A stretch of DNA of 64,000 bases from Sphingomonas sp. GC_Shp_5 (GCF_026540855.1 NZ_JALNUP010000002.1:234077-298076), one strand, 5' to 3'. Positions 45,180 to 57,035 are shown, counted from the stretch's first letter. Notes: generated from the letters alone by a model not told the origin. Translations and numbers: made by a program.

Positions 45180-46229
45180 TTACTTCTTCATCGCCTCGAT
45201 CAGTTTCTTGACCTCCTGGCTGCGCCCGCGCGGCAGGATGAGCACGTCGTTGCCGCTCGCCACCACGATGAGGTCGCTGACGCCGACCAGCGCGACGCGC
45301 ACGCCGTCCGAGCGCACCAGGCAGTTCTCGGTTTCGATCGCCAGCACTTCGCCGCTGCCGGTGCTGCCATGGGCATTGCCGTCGACGTCCAGATCGCTGA
45401 TCGCATGCAGCGCGTCCCAGCTGCCGACGTCGCTCCAGCCCATCGCCACCGGCACCACCGCGACCCGCTCGGCCTTTTCCATCACCGCATAGTCGATCGA
45501 ATCCGACGGCGAGGTCGCGAAGGACTCGGCATCGGGATAGATGCGCGTGCCGTCGCGCCGCGCCTTGGCAAGCGAATCGGTCACCGCGGTGACGATGCCC
45601 GGCGCGTGCGCGGCGAGCTCGCCGAGGAAGATGTCGGCACGGAACAGGAAGATGCCGCCGTTCCAGGCATGGTCGCCCGAGGCGAGCATCTCTTCCGCGC
45701 GATCGAGCGGCGGCTTTTCGACGAACCGCTCGACGCGGTGGACGCCGCCGCTGATCTCGTCGCCGATCTTGATCCAGCCATAGCCGGTCTCGGGAGCATC
45801 CGGGCTGATGCCGAAGGTGACCATCCAGCCCTCGGCGACCAGCGGCATCGCCGCCTGGATCGAGGTGTGGAAGGCGTTGAGATCGGTGATGACGTGATCG
45901 GACGGCATCACCAGCAGCGCATTCTCGCCACCGGCGGCAAGCGCCGCCAGCGCGATTGCCGGCGCGGTGTTGCGACCTGCGGGCTCGAGGATCACCGCCT
46001 GGGCGTTGGCGCCGACCGCGGCGAGCTGCTCGTCGATCAGATCGGCATGGCGGGCATTGGCGACGATGATCGGTGCCGCGAAGCCCTCGCCATGCGCGCG
46101 CCGCGCAGTGAGCTGGAGCATCGTCTCCTCGGCGGTCAGCGCGAGCATCTGCTTGGGCATCTCGGGGCGGGACATCGGCCAGAGCCGGGTGCCCGATCCG
46201 CCGGACAGGATCACGGGAACGATCGTCAT
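45180..46229 (-). CDS. manC: mannose-1-phosphate guanylyltransferase (monofunctional)
   Basis: The 349-residue enzyme makes GDP-mannose from mannose-1-phosphate and GTP. The pyrophosphorylase signature VPVILSGGSGTRLWPMSRPE is at the start, and FVEKPP and NGGIFLF are present. The C-terminal phosphomannose isomerase half of the bifunctional form is absent; residues 285-349 instead form a short beta-helix segment. It lies beside the divergent EPS sugar-transferase gene, fitting a mannose-containing polysaccharide. Confidence 0.88.
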   Translation of the reverse strand: MTIVPVILSGGSGTRLWPMSRPEMPKQMLALTAEETMLQLTARRAHGEGFAAPIIVANARHADLIDEQLAAVGANAQAVILEPAGRNTAPAIALAALAAGGENALLVMPSDHVITDLNAFHTSIQAAMPLVAEGWMVTFGISPDAPETGYGWIKIGDEISGGVHRVERFVEKPPLDRAEEMLASGDHAWNGGIFLFRADIFLGELAAHAPGIVTAVTDSLAKARRDGTRIYPDAESFATSPSDSIDYAVMEKAERVAVVPVAMGWSDVGSWDALHAISDLDVDGNAHGSTGSGEVLAIETENCLVRSDGVRVALVGVSDLIVVASGNDVLILPRGRSQEVKKLIEAMKK

Positions 46230-46389
46230 GTGGGGTGAAAACTCCTGATTTCCGGGGGACCCTATCGCGTCGGCGGCCGAACCGGAATGGCTATCTGTGT
46301 CCCACGTTCAGCCTTTATTTGTCTTTTGCTGCGACAGGCTGATGACATGTCGGGAATGTTTACACCCGCCCTGTAGCGGAGGCGACGCG

Positions 46390-47778
46390 GTGATACGGCT
46401 GTTCAAGCATTACATCCCGCACGCGGTGCTGCTGCTCGGGCTCGTCGATGCGCTGCTGCTGTTCACTGCGGCCGAGATGGGCTGGGTGATCCGCGCGCAC
46501 CAGATCGGCATGGCGGTGGAATCGATCACCACCCGCATCCCGCAGTTGCTGAGCTTCGTCGCCGCGCTGCAGATCTCGCTGGTCGCGGTCGGCGCCTATG
46601 GCGTCGCTTCGTTCCTGTCGCTGCGCTTCGCCGCGGCGCGGCTGGCGGTGGCGATCGCGCTCGGCGTCACCTTTCTCGCGCTGATCTTCTTCCTGGTGCC
46701 GGCGCTCACCTTCTGGCGATCGAACCTGCTCTATTCGATGGTCATCGCCTCGGTGCTGCTGGTCGCGGTGCGCGCGCTGCTCAACCGTTCGCTGGGCGGT
46801 GACACCTTCAAGCGGCGGATCGTCGTGCTCGGTGCCGGCGCGCGCGCGGCGCGGATCGGCGCGCTCGCCGACCTGCCCGGGGTGAACGTCGTGGTCGCGG
46901 GCTATGTCGCGATGGCCGAGGCGAACCCGGTGGTCGCCGATGCGGTGCCGCGCGAGCAGATCCCCAACCTTGCCGCGCATGTGGTCGATCTCAACGCCAG
47001 CGAAGTGGTGCTGGCACTCGAGGAGCGCCGCAACGCCCTGCCGCTCAAGGACCTGCTGCGCGTCAAGACGACCGGCGTGATGGTCAGCGAGATCTCGAGC
47101 TTCCTCGAGCGCGAAACCGGGCGAATTGATCTCAACAGCGTCAACCCGTCCTGGCTGATCTTCTCCGACGGCTTCGCCTCGGGCCGCATGCTCTCGAGCG
47201 TGTTCAAGCGGGCGTTCGATATCGTCGCCAGCCTGCTGCTGCTGGTGTTGACGTTGCCGGTGATCCTCGTCACCGCGGTGGCGATCAAGCTCGAATCGCG
47301 TGGGCCGGCTTTCTACCGCCAGCGCCGCGTCGGCCTGTACAATCAGGGCTTCGACATCGTGAAGCTGCGCTCGATGCGGCAGGATGCCGAGGTCGCCGGC
47401 AAGGCGGTGTGGGCGGCGGAGGACGACCCGCGCATCACCCGCATCGGCCGCTTCATCCGCAAGGTGCGGATCGACGAGCTGCCGCAGACCTGGACGGTGC
47501 TGAAGGGCGAGATGAGTTTCGTCGGCCCGCGTCCCGAGCGACCGCAGTTCGTCGAGCAGCTGGAGCAGCATCTGCCTTTCTACGCCGAGCGCCACATGGT
47601 GAAGCCGGGGATCACCGGCTGGGCGCAGATCAACTACCCTTATGGCGCCTCGATCGAGGATTCGCGGCACAAGCTCGAATATGACCTCTATTACGCCAAG
47701 AACTATTCGCCCTTCCTCGATCTGCTGATCCTGCTGCAGACGCTGCGCGTCGTGCTCTGGCCGTCGGGCGCGCGATGA
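46390..47778 (+). CDS. EPS polyprenyl-phosphate sugar transferase (XrtA/PEP-CTERM-associated type)
   Basis: The 462-residue protein has four or five N-terminal membrane helices, a central Rossmann-like segment (IVVLGAGARAARIGALADLP) and a C-terminal bacterial sugar-transferase domain (AIKLESRGPAFYRQRRVGLYN, RIDELPQTWTVLKGEMSFVGPRPERP). It transfers a sugar-1-phosphate to undecaprenyl phosphate to start exopolysaccharide synthesis. GTG at 46390 is preceded by GGAGG seven bases away. The next genes (PrsK, PrsR, PrsT) overlap in series, identifying the exosortase-A subtype. Confidence 0.85.
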   Translation: MIRLFKHYIPHAVLLLGLVDALLLFTAAEMGWVIRAHQIGMAVESITTRIPQLLSFVAALQISLVAVGAYGVASFLSLRFAAARLAVAIALGVTFLALIFFLVPALTFWRSNLLYSMVIASVLLVAVRALLNRSLGGDTFKRRIVVLGAGARAARIGALADLPGVNVVVAGYVAMAEANPVVADAVPREQIPNLAAHVVDLNASEVVLALEERRNALPLKDLLRVKTTGVMVSEISSFLERETGRIDLNSVNPSWLIFSDGFASGRMLSSVFKRAFDIVASLLLLVLTLPVILVTAVAIKLESRGPAFYRQRRVGLYNQGFDIVKLRSMRQDAEVAGKAVWAAEDDPRITRIGRFIRKVRIDELPQTWTVLKGEMSFVGPRPERPQFVEQLEQHLPFYAERHMVKPGITGWAQINYPYGASIEDSRHKLEYDLYYAKNYSPFLDLLILLQTLRVVLWPSGAR

Positions 47779-49805
47779 CCGTGTCGCTGATCCTGTGGGG
47801 CCATGCGCTCGCCGCGCTGATGTTCGGCGTGCTCGCGCTCGCGGTGATGCGCCGCGCGCGGCTCGACGCCACGGATCGGGCGCTGGCGCTGGCGCTGTTC
47901 GTCACCGCCTTGTGGGCGCTGGCGGTGGCGGGGATTGATTCGCGTGACGTCGCCACCAGCCTCGCGCTGGCGGTGCGCAACATCGCCTGGCTCGGGCTGA
48001 TGGCGCTGCTCGTCCGCCGCGCGCGCACCGGCGGCTATGCGCTGCTCGCGGTATATCTGGTGGCGATCGGCATGGCGCTGCTGACCGCGATTCTCGCCAT
48101 CCTCCAGACGCTGCCGTTCGACGGCGAGGGCGCGGCGGCACTGTATGGCGCGTCGCTCGTCTGCCGGATGATGAGCGCGGTCGCCGGGCTGGTGCTGGTC
48201 CATCATCTCGCCATCACCCTGCTGCCGCAGCACAAGGCGCGGCTGATCCCGATCGCGATCACCGTTGCGACGATGTGGAGCATGGATCTCGCCACCGCCG
48301 CGCTCGGCTATGCCCTTGGCGCCTGGCCCGACGCGCTGATCGCGGTGTACGGCTTCGCCATGGCAGGCGCGGCGCTGGTCCTCGGCCTGGCCCAGCGCCG
48401 CGGTGACCGCGGGCTGATGGTGTCGCGCGCCGCGGCGTTGCGCTCGCTGTCGATCGCCGGGGCGATGGCCTATGCCGCGCTCACCGTCGGCCTCACCAGC
48501 GCCGCGGCGAGCTGGGCCGGCGACAATGTCCGGCTGGTGCAGACCGCGATCATCTTCGGTGCCACCGCGGCGCTGATGACGCTGATGTCGACGCCGTGGT
48601 TGCGCGCCTGGCTCAAGGTCAAGGTCGCCAAGCACCTGTTCCGCCACCGCTACGACTATCGCGCCGAATGGCAGCGCTTCACCGACCGGCTCGGCCGCCC
48701 GGGCGACGCTGCCGATCCGCTCGACCTGCGCATCGTCAAAGCGATGGCCGATCTCACCGACGCTCCCGCCGCGATGCTGCTGGTCGCGGATGGCGCGGCG
48801 CTGATCGCCGGCGCCAGCTGGGCATGGTCGCTGGCCGGCGAGGGCAGCGCCGATCTCGGCCAGCACCTCGCCGCCTCGGGCCGCATCGTCGAGCTCGACG
48901 CAGTCCGCCGCGGTGCCGCGCCGGCGGTGGAGACGGCGGCGATCCCCGGCTGGATGCTCGACCAGCCCGACGCCTGGGCGCTGGTGCCGCTGATCCACGG
49001 CACCAGCCTGATCGGCGCGATCCTGCTCGCGCGCCCGCCGGTCGATCGCCCGCTCGACTGGGAGGACCTCGATCTGCTCCGCGTCGCCGGGCGCCAGGCG
49101 GCGAGCTACCTCGCCGAGGATCGCGCCCATGCCGCGCTCGCCGATGCCGCGCGGTTCGACGAGTTCAACCGCCGCTTCGCCTTCATCATTCATGATCTCA
49201 AGAATTTGGTCAGCGGGCTGACCCTGGTCGCGCGCAACGCCGAGCGCCACGCCGACAATCCCGATTTCCGCGCCGACATGGTCGCCACCCTCAAGGACTC
49301 TGCCACCCGCATGAACGCGCTGCTCGCCCGCCTGTCGCAGCATCACCAGGCTGCCGACGAACCGGTCCAGCCGGTCGACGCCGGCGAGCTGGCGCAGCGC
49401 CTCGCCGCCGGCCGCCGTGCCCAGCACCCGATCGACGCCGCCGGCGCGGGGGTCGCGCTCGCGCAGCCGGGCCGGCTCGAGCAATTGCTTGGCCATCTGC
49501 TCCAGAATGCGGTGGAGGCGAGCCCCGCCGGCGCGCCGATCACGGTGGCGGTCGGCCGCCACGATGCCGGTATCGCCATCGACGTGATCGATCGCGGGGT
49601 CGGCATGAGCCCGGCTTTCGTCCGCGATCGCCTGTTCCGCCCGTTCGTCTCCTCCAAGCCCGGCGGGTTCGGGATCGGCGCCTATGAGGCGCGCCAGCTC
49701 GCCACCGCGATGGGCGGCACGCTTGAGGTCGCCAGCCGCGAGGGCGAGGGCACGCGCTTCCGCCTGATCCTGCCGCCAGCCCCGGCGCTGGAGGCGGCGG
49801 CATGA
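47775..49805 (+). CDS. prsK: XrtA/PEP-CTERM system histidine kinase PrsK
   Basis: The 676-residue protein has an N-terminal block of eight hydrophobic segments, a GAF-like middle and a kinase core. The phospho-acceptor is His473 in FIIHDLKNLVSG, with the ATPase box near QNAVEASPAG and DRGVGM...GFGIGAY. PrsK and PrsR are the two-component pair regularly found with exosortase A and EPS genes. The start overlaps the sugar transferase (ATGA), and the stop overlaps prsR in the same way. Confidence 0.88.
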   Translation: MTVSLILWGHALAALMFGVLALAVMRRARLDATDRALALALFVTALWALAVAGIDSRDVATSLALAVRNIAWLGLMALLVRRARTGGYALLAVYLVAIGMALLTAILAILQTLPFDGEGAAALYGASLVCRMMSAVAGLVLVHHLAITLLPQHKARLIPIAITVATMWSMDLATAALGYALGAWPDALIAVYGFAMAGAALVLGLAQRRGDRGLMVSRAAALRSLSIAGAMAYAALTVGLTSAAASWAGDNVRLVQTAIIFGATAALMTLMSTPWLRAWLKVKVAKHLFRHRYDYRAEWQRFTDRLGRPGDAADPLDLRIVKAMADLTDAPAAMLLVADGAALIAGASWAWSLAGEGSADLGQHLAASGRIVELDAVRRGAAPAVETAAIPGWMLDQPDAWALVPLIHGTSLIGAILLARPPVDRPLDWEDLDLLRVAGRQAASYLAEDRAHAALADAARFDEFNRRFAFIIHDLKNLVSGLTLVARNAERHADNPDFRADMVATLKDSATRMNALLARLSQHHQAADEPVQPVDAGELAQRLAAGRRAQHPIDAAGAGVALAQPGRLEQLLGHLLQNAVEASPAGAPITVAVGRHDAGIAIDVIDRGVGMSPAFVRDRLFRPFVSSKPGGFGIGAYEARQLATAMGGTLEVASREGEGTRFRLILPPAPALEAAA

Positions 49806-51166
49806 GCGACGCGCCGGGCCCACGGCCAGTCCTGCTCATCGTCGAGGACGATCTCGCGCTGCAGCGCCAGTTGCGCTGGGCCTATGAGGGCTATGAGATT
49901 GTCACCGCCGCCACCCGCGGCGAGGCGATCGAGGCGTTGCGCGCGCATGAGCCTGCGGTGGTCACGCTCGATCTCGGCCTGCCACCCGATCCCGACGGGA
50001 CCACCGAGGGATTCGCCACCCTCGCCGAGATCCTGTCGCTGAAACCCCATACCAAGGTGATCGTCGCCTCGGGCCATGGCGCACGCGAAAGCGCGCTCCA
50101 GGCGATCGCCCAGGGCGCCTGGGATTTCTACGCCAAGCCGATCGACATCGACGCGCTCGGCCTGATCGTCGCGCGCGCCTTCCACGTCCACGCCATCGAG
50201 GCCGAGAACCGGCGGCTGGCGGCGCGGGTGGAAGGATCCGGCTTTGGCGGCCTGATCTATGCCTCGGACGAGATGAGCCGGGTGGTGCGCACCATCGAGC
50301 GCGTCGCTGCCGCCGACGTCTCGGTGATGCTGCTCGGCGCCAGCGGCACCGGCAAGGAACTGCTCGCCCGCGGCGTCCATGACAGCTCGCCACGCCGCAA
50401 GGGCGCTTTTGTCGCGATCAACTGCGCCGCAATTCCCGAGACGCTGCTCGAAAGCGAGCTGTTCGGCCACGAAAAGGGCGCGTTCACCGGCGCGGTCAAG
50501 ACCACCGAGGGCAAGATCGAGCTCGCCCAGGGCGGCACGCTGTTTCTCGACGAGATCGGCGACGTGCCGCTGCCGCTTCAGGTCAAGCTGCTGCGCTTCC
50601 TCCAGGAGCGCGTGATCGAGCGGATCGGCGGCCGCAAGGCGATCCCCGTCGACACCCGCATTGTCTGCGCCACCCACCAGAACCTCGACACGATGGTGGC
50701 CGAGGGCCGCTTCCGTGAGGACCTCTACTATCGCCTCGCCGAAATCGTGGTGCGGATCCCCGGCCTCAGCGAGCGGCCCGGCGACGCCAGCCTGCTCGCG
50801 CGCGCCTTCGTCCACAAGCATGCCGGGGCAATGAAGCTCCCCGTCACCGGCCTCGCCCCCGACGCGCTCGCCGCGATCGATGCCTGGAGCTGGCCCGGCA
50901 ACGTCCGCGAGCTGGAAAACCAGATCAAGCGCGCGGTGATCATGGCCGATGGCAAGCTCGTCACCGCCGCCGACCTCGATCTCGACGACAGTAATCGCGA
51001 CGAGGTGCCGCTCAACCTGCGCGCGGTGCGCGAGATCGCCGATCGTCGCGCGATCCGCCATGCGCTTGCCCGCTCGGACGGCAACATCTCTGGCGCCTCG
51101 CGGCTGCTCGGGGTCAGCCGGCCGACGCTGTACGATCTGCTGAAGAGCTACGACCTGCATGGCTGA
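49802..51166 (+). CDS. prsR: XrtA/PEP-CTERM system sigma54-dependent response regulator PrsR
   Basis: The 454-residue NtrC-type regulator has a receiver domain (phospho-accepting Asp57 in VVTLDLGLPPDP), an AAA+ domain with GASGTGKE and the sigma54 contact loop GAFTGA at 226-231, and a C-terminal Fis-like HTH (SDGNISGASRLLGVSRPTLYDLLK). It would activate sigma54 promoters for EPS and PEP-CTERM protein genes when PrsK phosphorylates it. The end overlaps prsT by eight bases. Confidence 0.92.
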   Translation: MSDAPGPRPVLLIVEDDLALQRQLRWAYEGYEIVTAATRGEAIEALRAHEPAVVTLDLGLPPDPDGTTEGFATLAEILSLKPHTKVIVASGHGARESALQAIAQGAWDFYAKPIDIDALGLIVARAFHVHAIEAENRRLAARVEGSGFGGLIYASDEMSRVVRTIERVAAADVSVMLLGASGTGKELLARGVHDSSPRRKGAFVAINCAAIPETLLESELFGHEKGAFTGAVKTTEGKIELAQGGTLFLDEIGDVPLPLQVKLLRFLQERVIERIGGRKAIPVDTRIVCATHQNLDTMVAEGRFREDLYYRLAEIVVRIPGLSERPGDASLLARAFVHKHAGAMKLPVTGLAPDALAAIDAWSWPGNVRELENQIKRAVIMADGKLVTAADLDLDDSNRDEVPLNLRAVREIADRRAIRHALARSDGNISGASRLLGVSRPTLYDLLKSYDLHG

Positions 51167-53156
51167 GGCCGCTTATCCGTTGCTCAAGCCGCGCCGCCGC
51201 GCCCGCCGTACCGGCGCGCCGCGACTGCCCCGGCTGGTCGGCGCGCGGCTGGTTGCCGCGGGCATCCTGCTGCTGCTCGCCGCCGCGGCGGTGCTGCTGG
51301 CGTGGCGCTCGCCGGCGGCGGTGGACCCGCGCCGCGCGCTTGCCGATGCCGACCAGGCGTTTGCCCGCGGCAACTACAGCGCCGCGCGCAACCATGCGCT
51401 GGCCTCGCTGAAGGTGGTGCCGGGCTCCGCACCGGCGCATCTGCTGCTCGCCCGCGCCTATCTGCAACTGGGGGACGGCGTCGCCGCGGAGGGCGAGCTG
51501 ACCCGCGCCGGTGATGCCGGCGTCCCCGCCGCTCGGCTCGATCCCTACCGCGCCCGGGCGCGCTTTCTCCAGGGCGACTATGACGGCGCGATCAGCGACG
51601 CCGCGACGACCCCGGCCGACCCGGTCGCGATCCGCGCCCGTGCCCGTGCGCTGGCAATGCAGGGCGACGGCGCCGCGGCCGGCGAGGCGCTCGACGCGCT
51701 GCTCGCCCGATCACCCAATGACGGCGCCGCCTGGGCCGATCTCGGCCGTATCCGGCTCAATGCCGGCGATCTTGGTGGCGCGGCTGCGGCCGCCGCGCGC
51801 GCGGTTCGCCTGCTGCCGGGCGATCCAGTCGCGCTGACGCTGCAGGGGGAGGTGGTCCGCAGCCGCTTTGGCCTCACCGCCGCCTTGCCCTGGTTCCGGG
51901 CGGCGCTGCAGCGCGACGCCTTCTATCATCCGGCGCTGATCGAATATGCCGCGACGCTTGGCGAGACCGGTCGCTACACGCAAATGCTCGCCGCCACCCG
52001 CGACGCGCTCGCCGCCCGGCCTGGCCGCCCGCAGGCGCTGTACCTCCAGGCCGTGCTCGCCGTCCGCGCCGGCCACCGCGCGCTTGCCCGCGATCTGCTC
52101 CAAAAGGCCGGCGATACGCTGTCGGACCTGCCGGCCGCGATGCTGCTCAGCGGCAGCCTCGATTATGCCGACGGCAAATATGAGCAGGCGATCGACACCT
52201 GGCGCCAGCTGGTCGCGGATCAGCCGGTCAACGTGCTTGCCCGCCGCCTGCTCGGCGCGGCCCTGCTCCGCTCGGGCGATGCCGCTGGCGCGCTCGATGC
52301 CCTTCGCCCGGTCGCCGAGCGCGACGACGCGGATCCCTATGCGCTGCTGCTGGTCGCGCGGGCATTCGAGGCGAGCGGCGATCGGGCATCGGCGGCGACC
52401 TTCCTTGATCGCGCCGCGGCCGCACGGGTCGGCACCGCTGCCGTCTTTGCGACGGACGATGCCGTCGGCGCGGTGCTCGCCGATGCCGCGGACGCGCCCA
52501 GTGATCCCAATTACGTGGTCGGTGCGATCCGCGCGCAGGTGAACGGTGGCGACATTTCCGGCGCCATCGCCCGCGCACGCAGCCTCGTCGCGGCCAGCCC
52601 GGGTGCGCCTGCGGCGCGGCTTGCGCTCGGCGACGCGCTCGCCGCGGCCAGCCATTGGGCCGATGCGGCGAGCGCCTATGCCGCCGCCGCCGATCTTGCC
52701 TTCGACGAACCCACCATGTTGCGGCTAGTCGATGCGCTGGGCCGCGCCGATCGGCCGCGCGATGCCGCCGCGGCGCTGTCGCTCTACCTCGGGCAGAACC
52801 CGCAGAGCGTGCCCGCGCTGCGCCTGCTCGGCGACCTGCAACTCGCGGGCGGAGACAGCGCGGCAGCGATCGAGACCCTCGAAAGTCTGCGCCGGATGAT
52901 CGGCAACCGCGATGCCGCGCTGCTTGCCAGGCTCGCCCGCGCCTATGCCGCCGCCGACGAAAGCGCGGTCGCGCGCCGCTATGCGCGTGCCGCTTATGCG
53001 CTGGCACCGATGAACCCTGGCGTCGCCGATGCCTATGGCGTCGCGCTCGCCGCCGACGGCGATCTGGGCGCCGCCCGCCAGTTGATGGCCGAGGCGGTCG
53101 CTCTGGCCCCGGCCGACCCGCAGATCGCCGCCCACGCGCGCCAGATCGCCCGCTGA
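51159..53156 (+). CDS. TPR-repeat protein, PrsT-like
   Basis: The 665-residue protein has one N-terminal membrane segment (about 24-50) and then a long solenoid of tetratricopeptide-like repeats (for example AHLLLARAYLQLGDGVAAEG and AALVSAYAAAADLAFDE-like units). It overlaps prsR by eight bases. In exosortase A loci a large TPR protein, PrsT, follows PrsR; position and architecture match. It probably scaffolds EPS export or sorting in the periplasm. Confidence 0.75.
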   Translation: MAEAAYPLLKPRRRARRTGAPRLPRLVGARLVAAGILLLLAAAAVLLAWRSPAAVDPRRALADADQAFARGNYSAARNHALASLKVVPGSAPAHLLLARAYLQLGDGVAAEGELTRAGDAGVPAARLDPYRARARFLQGDYDGAISDAATTPADPVAIRARARALAMQGDGAAAGEALDALLARSPNDGAAWADLGRIRLNAGDLGGAAAAAARAVRLLPGDPVALTLQGEVVRSRFGLTAALPWFRAALQRDAFYHPALIEYAATLGETGRYTQMLAATRDALAARPGRPQALYLQAVLAVRAGHRALARDLLQKAGDTLSDLPAAMLLSGSLDYADGKYEQAIDTWRQLVADQPVNVLARRLLGAALLRSGDAAGALDALRPVAERDDADPYALLLVARAFEASGDRASAATFLDRAAAARVGTAAVFATDDAVGAVLADAADAPSDPNYVVGAIRAQVNGGDISGAIARARSLVAASPGAPAARLALGDALAAASHWADAASAYAAAADLAFDEPTMLRLVDALGRADRPRDAAAALSLYLGQNPQSVPALRLLGDLQLAGGDSAAAIETLESLRRMIGNRDAALLARLARAYAAADESAVARRYARAAYALAPMNPGVADAYGVALAADGDLGAARQLMAEAVALAPADPQIAAHARQIAR

Positions 53157-53256
53157 CCGCATACCAACGGCTCGTCGCCGCGCCGGCCACCTTGCCTAGT
53201 CCGGTCTCGCCAGCCATGGCCGCTCCATCGCACACCCACAGGGACACCGTAGAAGC

Positions 53257-54084
53257 ATGGCAGACCCGCTGGAGCGCATCGCCGCCGCGCTCGAACGCCT
53301 TTCCCCGCCGCCGCCCGCCGCCGCAGATGCCGCCGCCCACCCGGCTTATGTCTGGCGCGAGCGCACCCTGGTCGCAGCGCGTGCCTTTGCGCCGTTGCCG
53401 CTCGAGCTGCTGATCGGCATCGACCGGCAGAAGGCGGCGCTGCTCGCCAATCTGCGCCGCTTCGCCGCCGGCGCCGCGGCGCAGGACGTGCTGCTGTGGG
53501 GGGCGCGCGGCACCGGCAAGTCGGCGCTGGTCAAGAGCGCCGCCGCCGCGGTGCAGGGCGAGGGCGGGGACCTTGCCCTGGTCGAGGTCGCCGCGCTCGC
53601 GACGCTGCCCGCCTTGTTCGCCGGGCTCGCCGGCGTGCCCCGCGCCTTTGTGATCTTCATCGACGATCTCGGCGTCGACGACCCCGCCGAGGCGCGCCAC
53701 CTGCGCTCGCTGCTCGAGGGCGGGGCCGAGGCGCGCCCCGCCAATGTCCGCCTGCTGGTTACCGCCAACCGCCGCCACCTGATGCCGCGCGACATCGCCG
53801 AGCAATCGAGCGCGATCAACCCGCGCGATGCGGTCGACGATCATCTCGCGCTTGCCGATCGCTTCGGGCTCAGCCTCGGCTTCCATGCGCTCGATCAGGA
53901 GGGCTATCTGGCGATGGTCGCGGCCTATGCGGCGCGCCACGGCCTCACTGCCGATCCCGCCGACGCGCTCGAATGGGCGACGCGGCGCGGCAGCCGCTCG
54001 GGGCGGGTCGCCTGGCAATATATCGTCGATCTCGCCGGGCGTGCCGGCGTATCGCTGGCGCCGATCGCGCCCGGCTTGACGTGA
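53257..54084 (+). CDS. DUF815-family AAA ATPase
   Basis: The 275-residue protein has a Walker A GARGTGKS (82-89), a Walker B FVIFIDDL and the DUF815 stretch RRHLMPRDIAEQSSAINPRDAVDDHLAL. Family function is unknown. The region before the P-loop is Pro/Ala-rich. It is 100 bases after prsT. The stop overlaps a GTG start option for the next kinase. Confidence 0.85.
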   Translation: MADPLERIAAALERLSPPPPAAADAAAHPAYVWRERTLVAARAFAPLPLELLIGIDRQKAALLANLRRFAAGAAAQDVLLWGARGTGKSALVKSAAAAVQGEGGDLALVEVAALATLPALFAGLAGVPRAFVIFIDDLGVDDPAEARHLRSLLEGGAEARPANVRLLVTANRRHLMPRDIAEQSSAINPRDAVDDHLALADRFGLSLGFHALDQEGYLAMVAAYAARHGLTADPADALEWATRRGSRSGRVAWQYIVDLAGRAGVSLAPIAPGLT

Positions 54085-54110
54085 GGCCGGCGACCGGCTC
54101 CGTTGCGGGC

Positions 54111-55121
54111 ATGTCTCGCCTGGGCGAACTCGACCTGCCGGACCGGCTCTCGCCCACCGTCACCCCCTGGGTGACGCAGCTTGGCGTCGGGCTGCTGTGC
54201 ACCAGCAGCGCCATCCTGATCCGCGCGATCTTCGATGCGCTGGCGACCGCAGGCGCGCCGTTCGCCTTGGTGTTCCCCGCGGTGATGCTCGCGACGCTGT
54301 TCGCGCGCTGGCCGGCCGGGGCGGTCACCGCGGTCACCACCATCGGCTATTCCTATGCCTATACCTCGCGCCAGCCCGGCTTCCGCTTCGCCAACGCCGG
54401 CGCCAATGCGACCTTGGTCTTCATCATCCTCGGCACGATCCTGACCATCGCCTGCGCCGAGCTGTTCCGCCGGGCCGCCCGCCGCGCCACGCAGGAGCGT
54501 GATCGCGAGATCGCCGATCGCGATCTGCTGCTCGCCGAGATCGATCATCGCATGAAGAACAATTTCGCGCTGGTGACGAGCATCCTCGATATCCAGCGTC
54601 GCCGCGCCGACGGCGATGCCGCCGATGCGCTCGGCAGTGCGCTGCGCCGGGTAGAGAGCATCGCCCGCGCCCACCGCCATCTTTACCGCGGCGACGGCCA
54701 GTCGGGCACGGTGCAGATGCAGGCCTATCTCGGCGATCTCTGCTCGGCGCTCGCCGACGCGCTGTCGCTGCGCGGCGGCATCACCCTGATCTGCGACTGC
54801 GACGAAGCCGCGGTGCCGCGCGACCGCGCCGTCTCTATAGGGCTCGTCGCCAACGAACTGGTCACCAATGCCGCCAAGCACGCTTTCACCGGGCGCGACA
54901 GCGGCACCATCGCGGTCTGCTTCCGCGCCCGTCCACAGGGCTGGGCGCTGATCGTGTCCGATGACGGCGTCGGCATGAACACCGCTGCGCCGAAGCCACA
55001 GGGCAATGACCACGGCCTCGGCTCGCGTCTGATCCCCGCCTTCGCGCGCCAGGCCGGCGGTGTCATCACCACCGCCAGCGGCGCCGACGGCACCGAGGTC
55101 ACGCTCGAGCTGATCGCCTAG
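54111..55121 (+). CDS. HisKA_2-type sensor histidine kinase with membrane sensor domain
   Basis: The 336-residue protein has three or four hydrophobic segments resembling DUF4118 (LFARWPAGAVTAVTTIGYSY), then the HisKA_2 box LLAEIDHRMKNNFALVTSIL with His146, and a HATPase domain (NELVTNAAKHAF, DDGVGM, GLGSRLIPAFARQ). This kinase group often works in general stress or light signalling in alphaproteobacteria. No response regulator is adjacent. A GTG at 54081, coupled to the DUF815 stop, would add ten residues and cannot be excluded. Confidence 0.82.
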   Translation: MSRLGELDLPDRLSPTVTPWVTQLGVGLLCTSSAILIRAIFDALATAGAPFALVFPAVMLATLFARWPAGAVTAVTTIGYSYAYTSRQPGFRFANAGANATLVFIILGTILTIACAELFRRAARRATQERDREIADRDLLLAEIDHRMKNNFALVTSILDIQRRRADGDAADALGSALRRVESIARAHRHLYRGDGQSGTVQMQAYLGDLCSALADALSLRGGITLICDCDEAAVPRDRAVSIGLVANELVTNAAKHAFTGRDSGTIAVCFRARPQGWALIVSDDGVGMNTAAPKPQGNDHGLGSRLIPAFARQAGGVITTASGADGTEVTLELIA

Positions 55122-55147
55122 AACGGCACGCCGTCAGCGCTGGCTGC

Positions 55148-56923
<1,776 letters not shown>

Positions 56924-57035
56924 GGCCCGGGCAGGTAGGGAACCCGCGCCCGTCCGGCAAGTTGCACGGCGTGATGAGGATCAGGCGCGGGGCCATTCAC
57001 AGGATGTTCAATGCCGGCGCGCTAGGGCGCCGCGC

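Noticed and set aside
47703..49823. 706-codon minus-strand frame inside prsK
   Set aside because: Antisense shadow of a kinase with all motifs; the amino-acid content (His/Arg/Gln/Gly) is typical of a GC-rich shadow.
49682..51160. 492-codon minus-strand frame inside prsR
   Set aside because: Antisense to an intact sigma54 activator; no supporting signals.
54158..54176. CGTCACCC...GGGTGACG palindrome
   Set aside because: It resembles the intergenic family but lies within the coding start of the kinase (encoding TVTPWVT), so it is more simply explained by codon choice.
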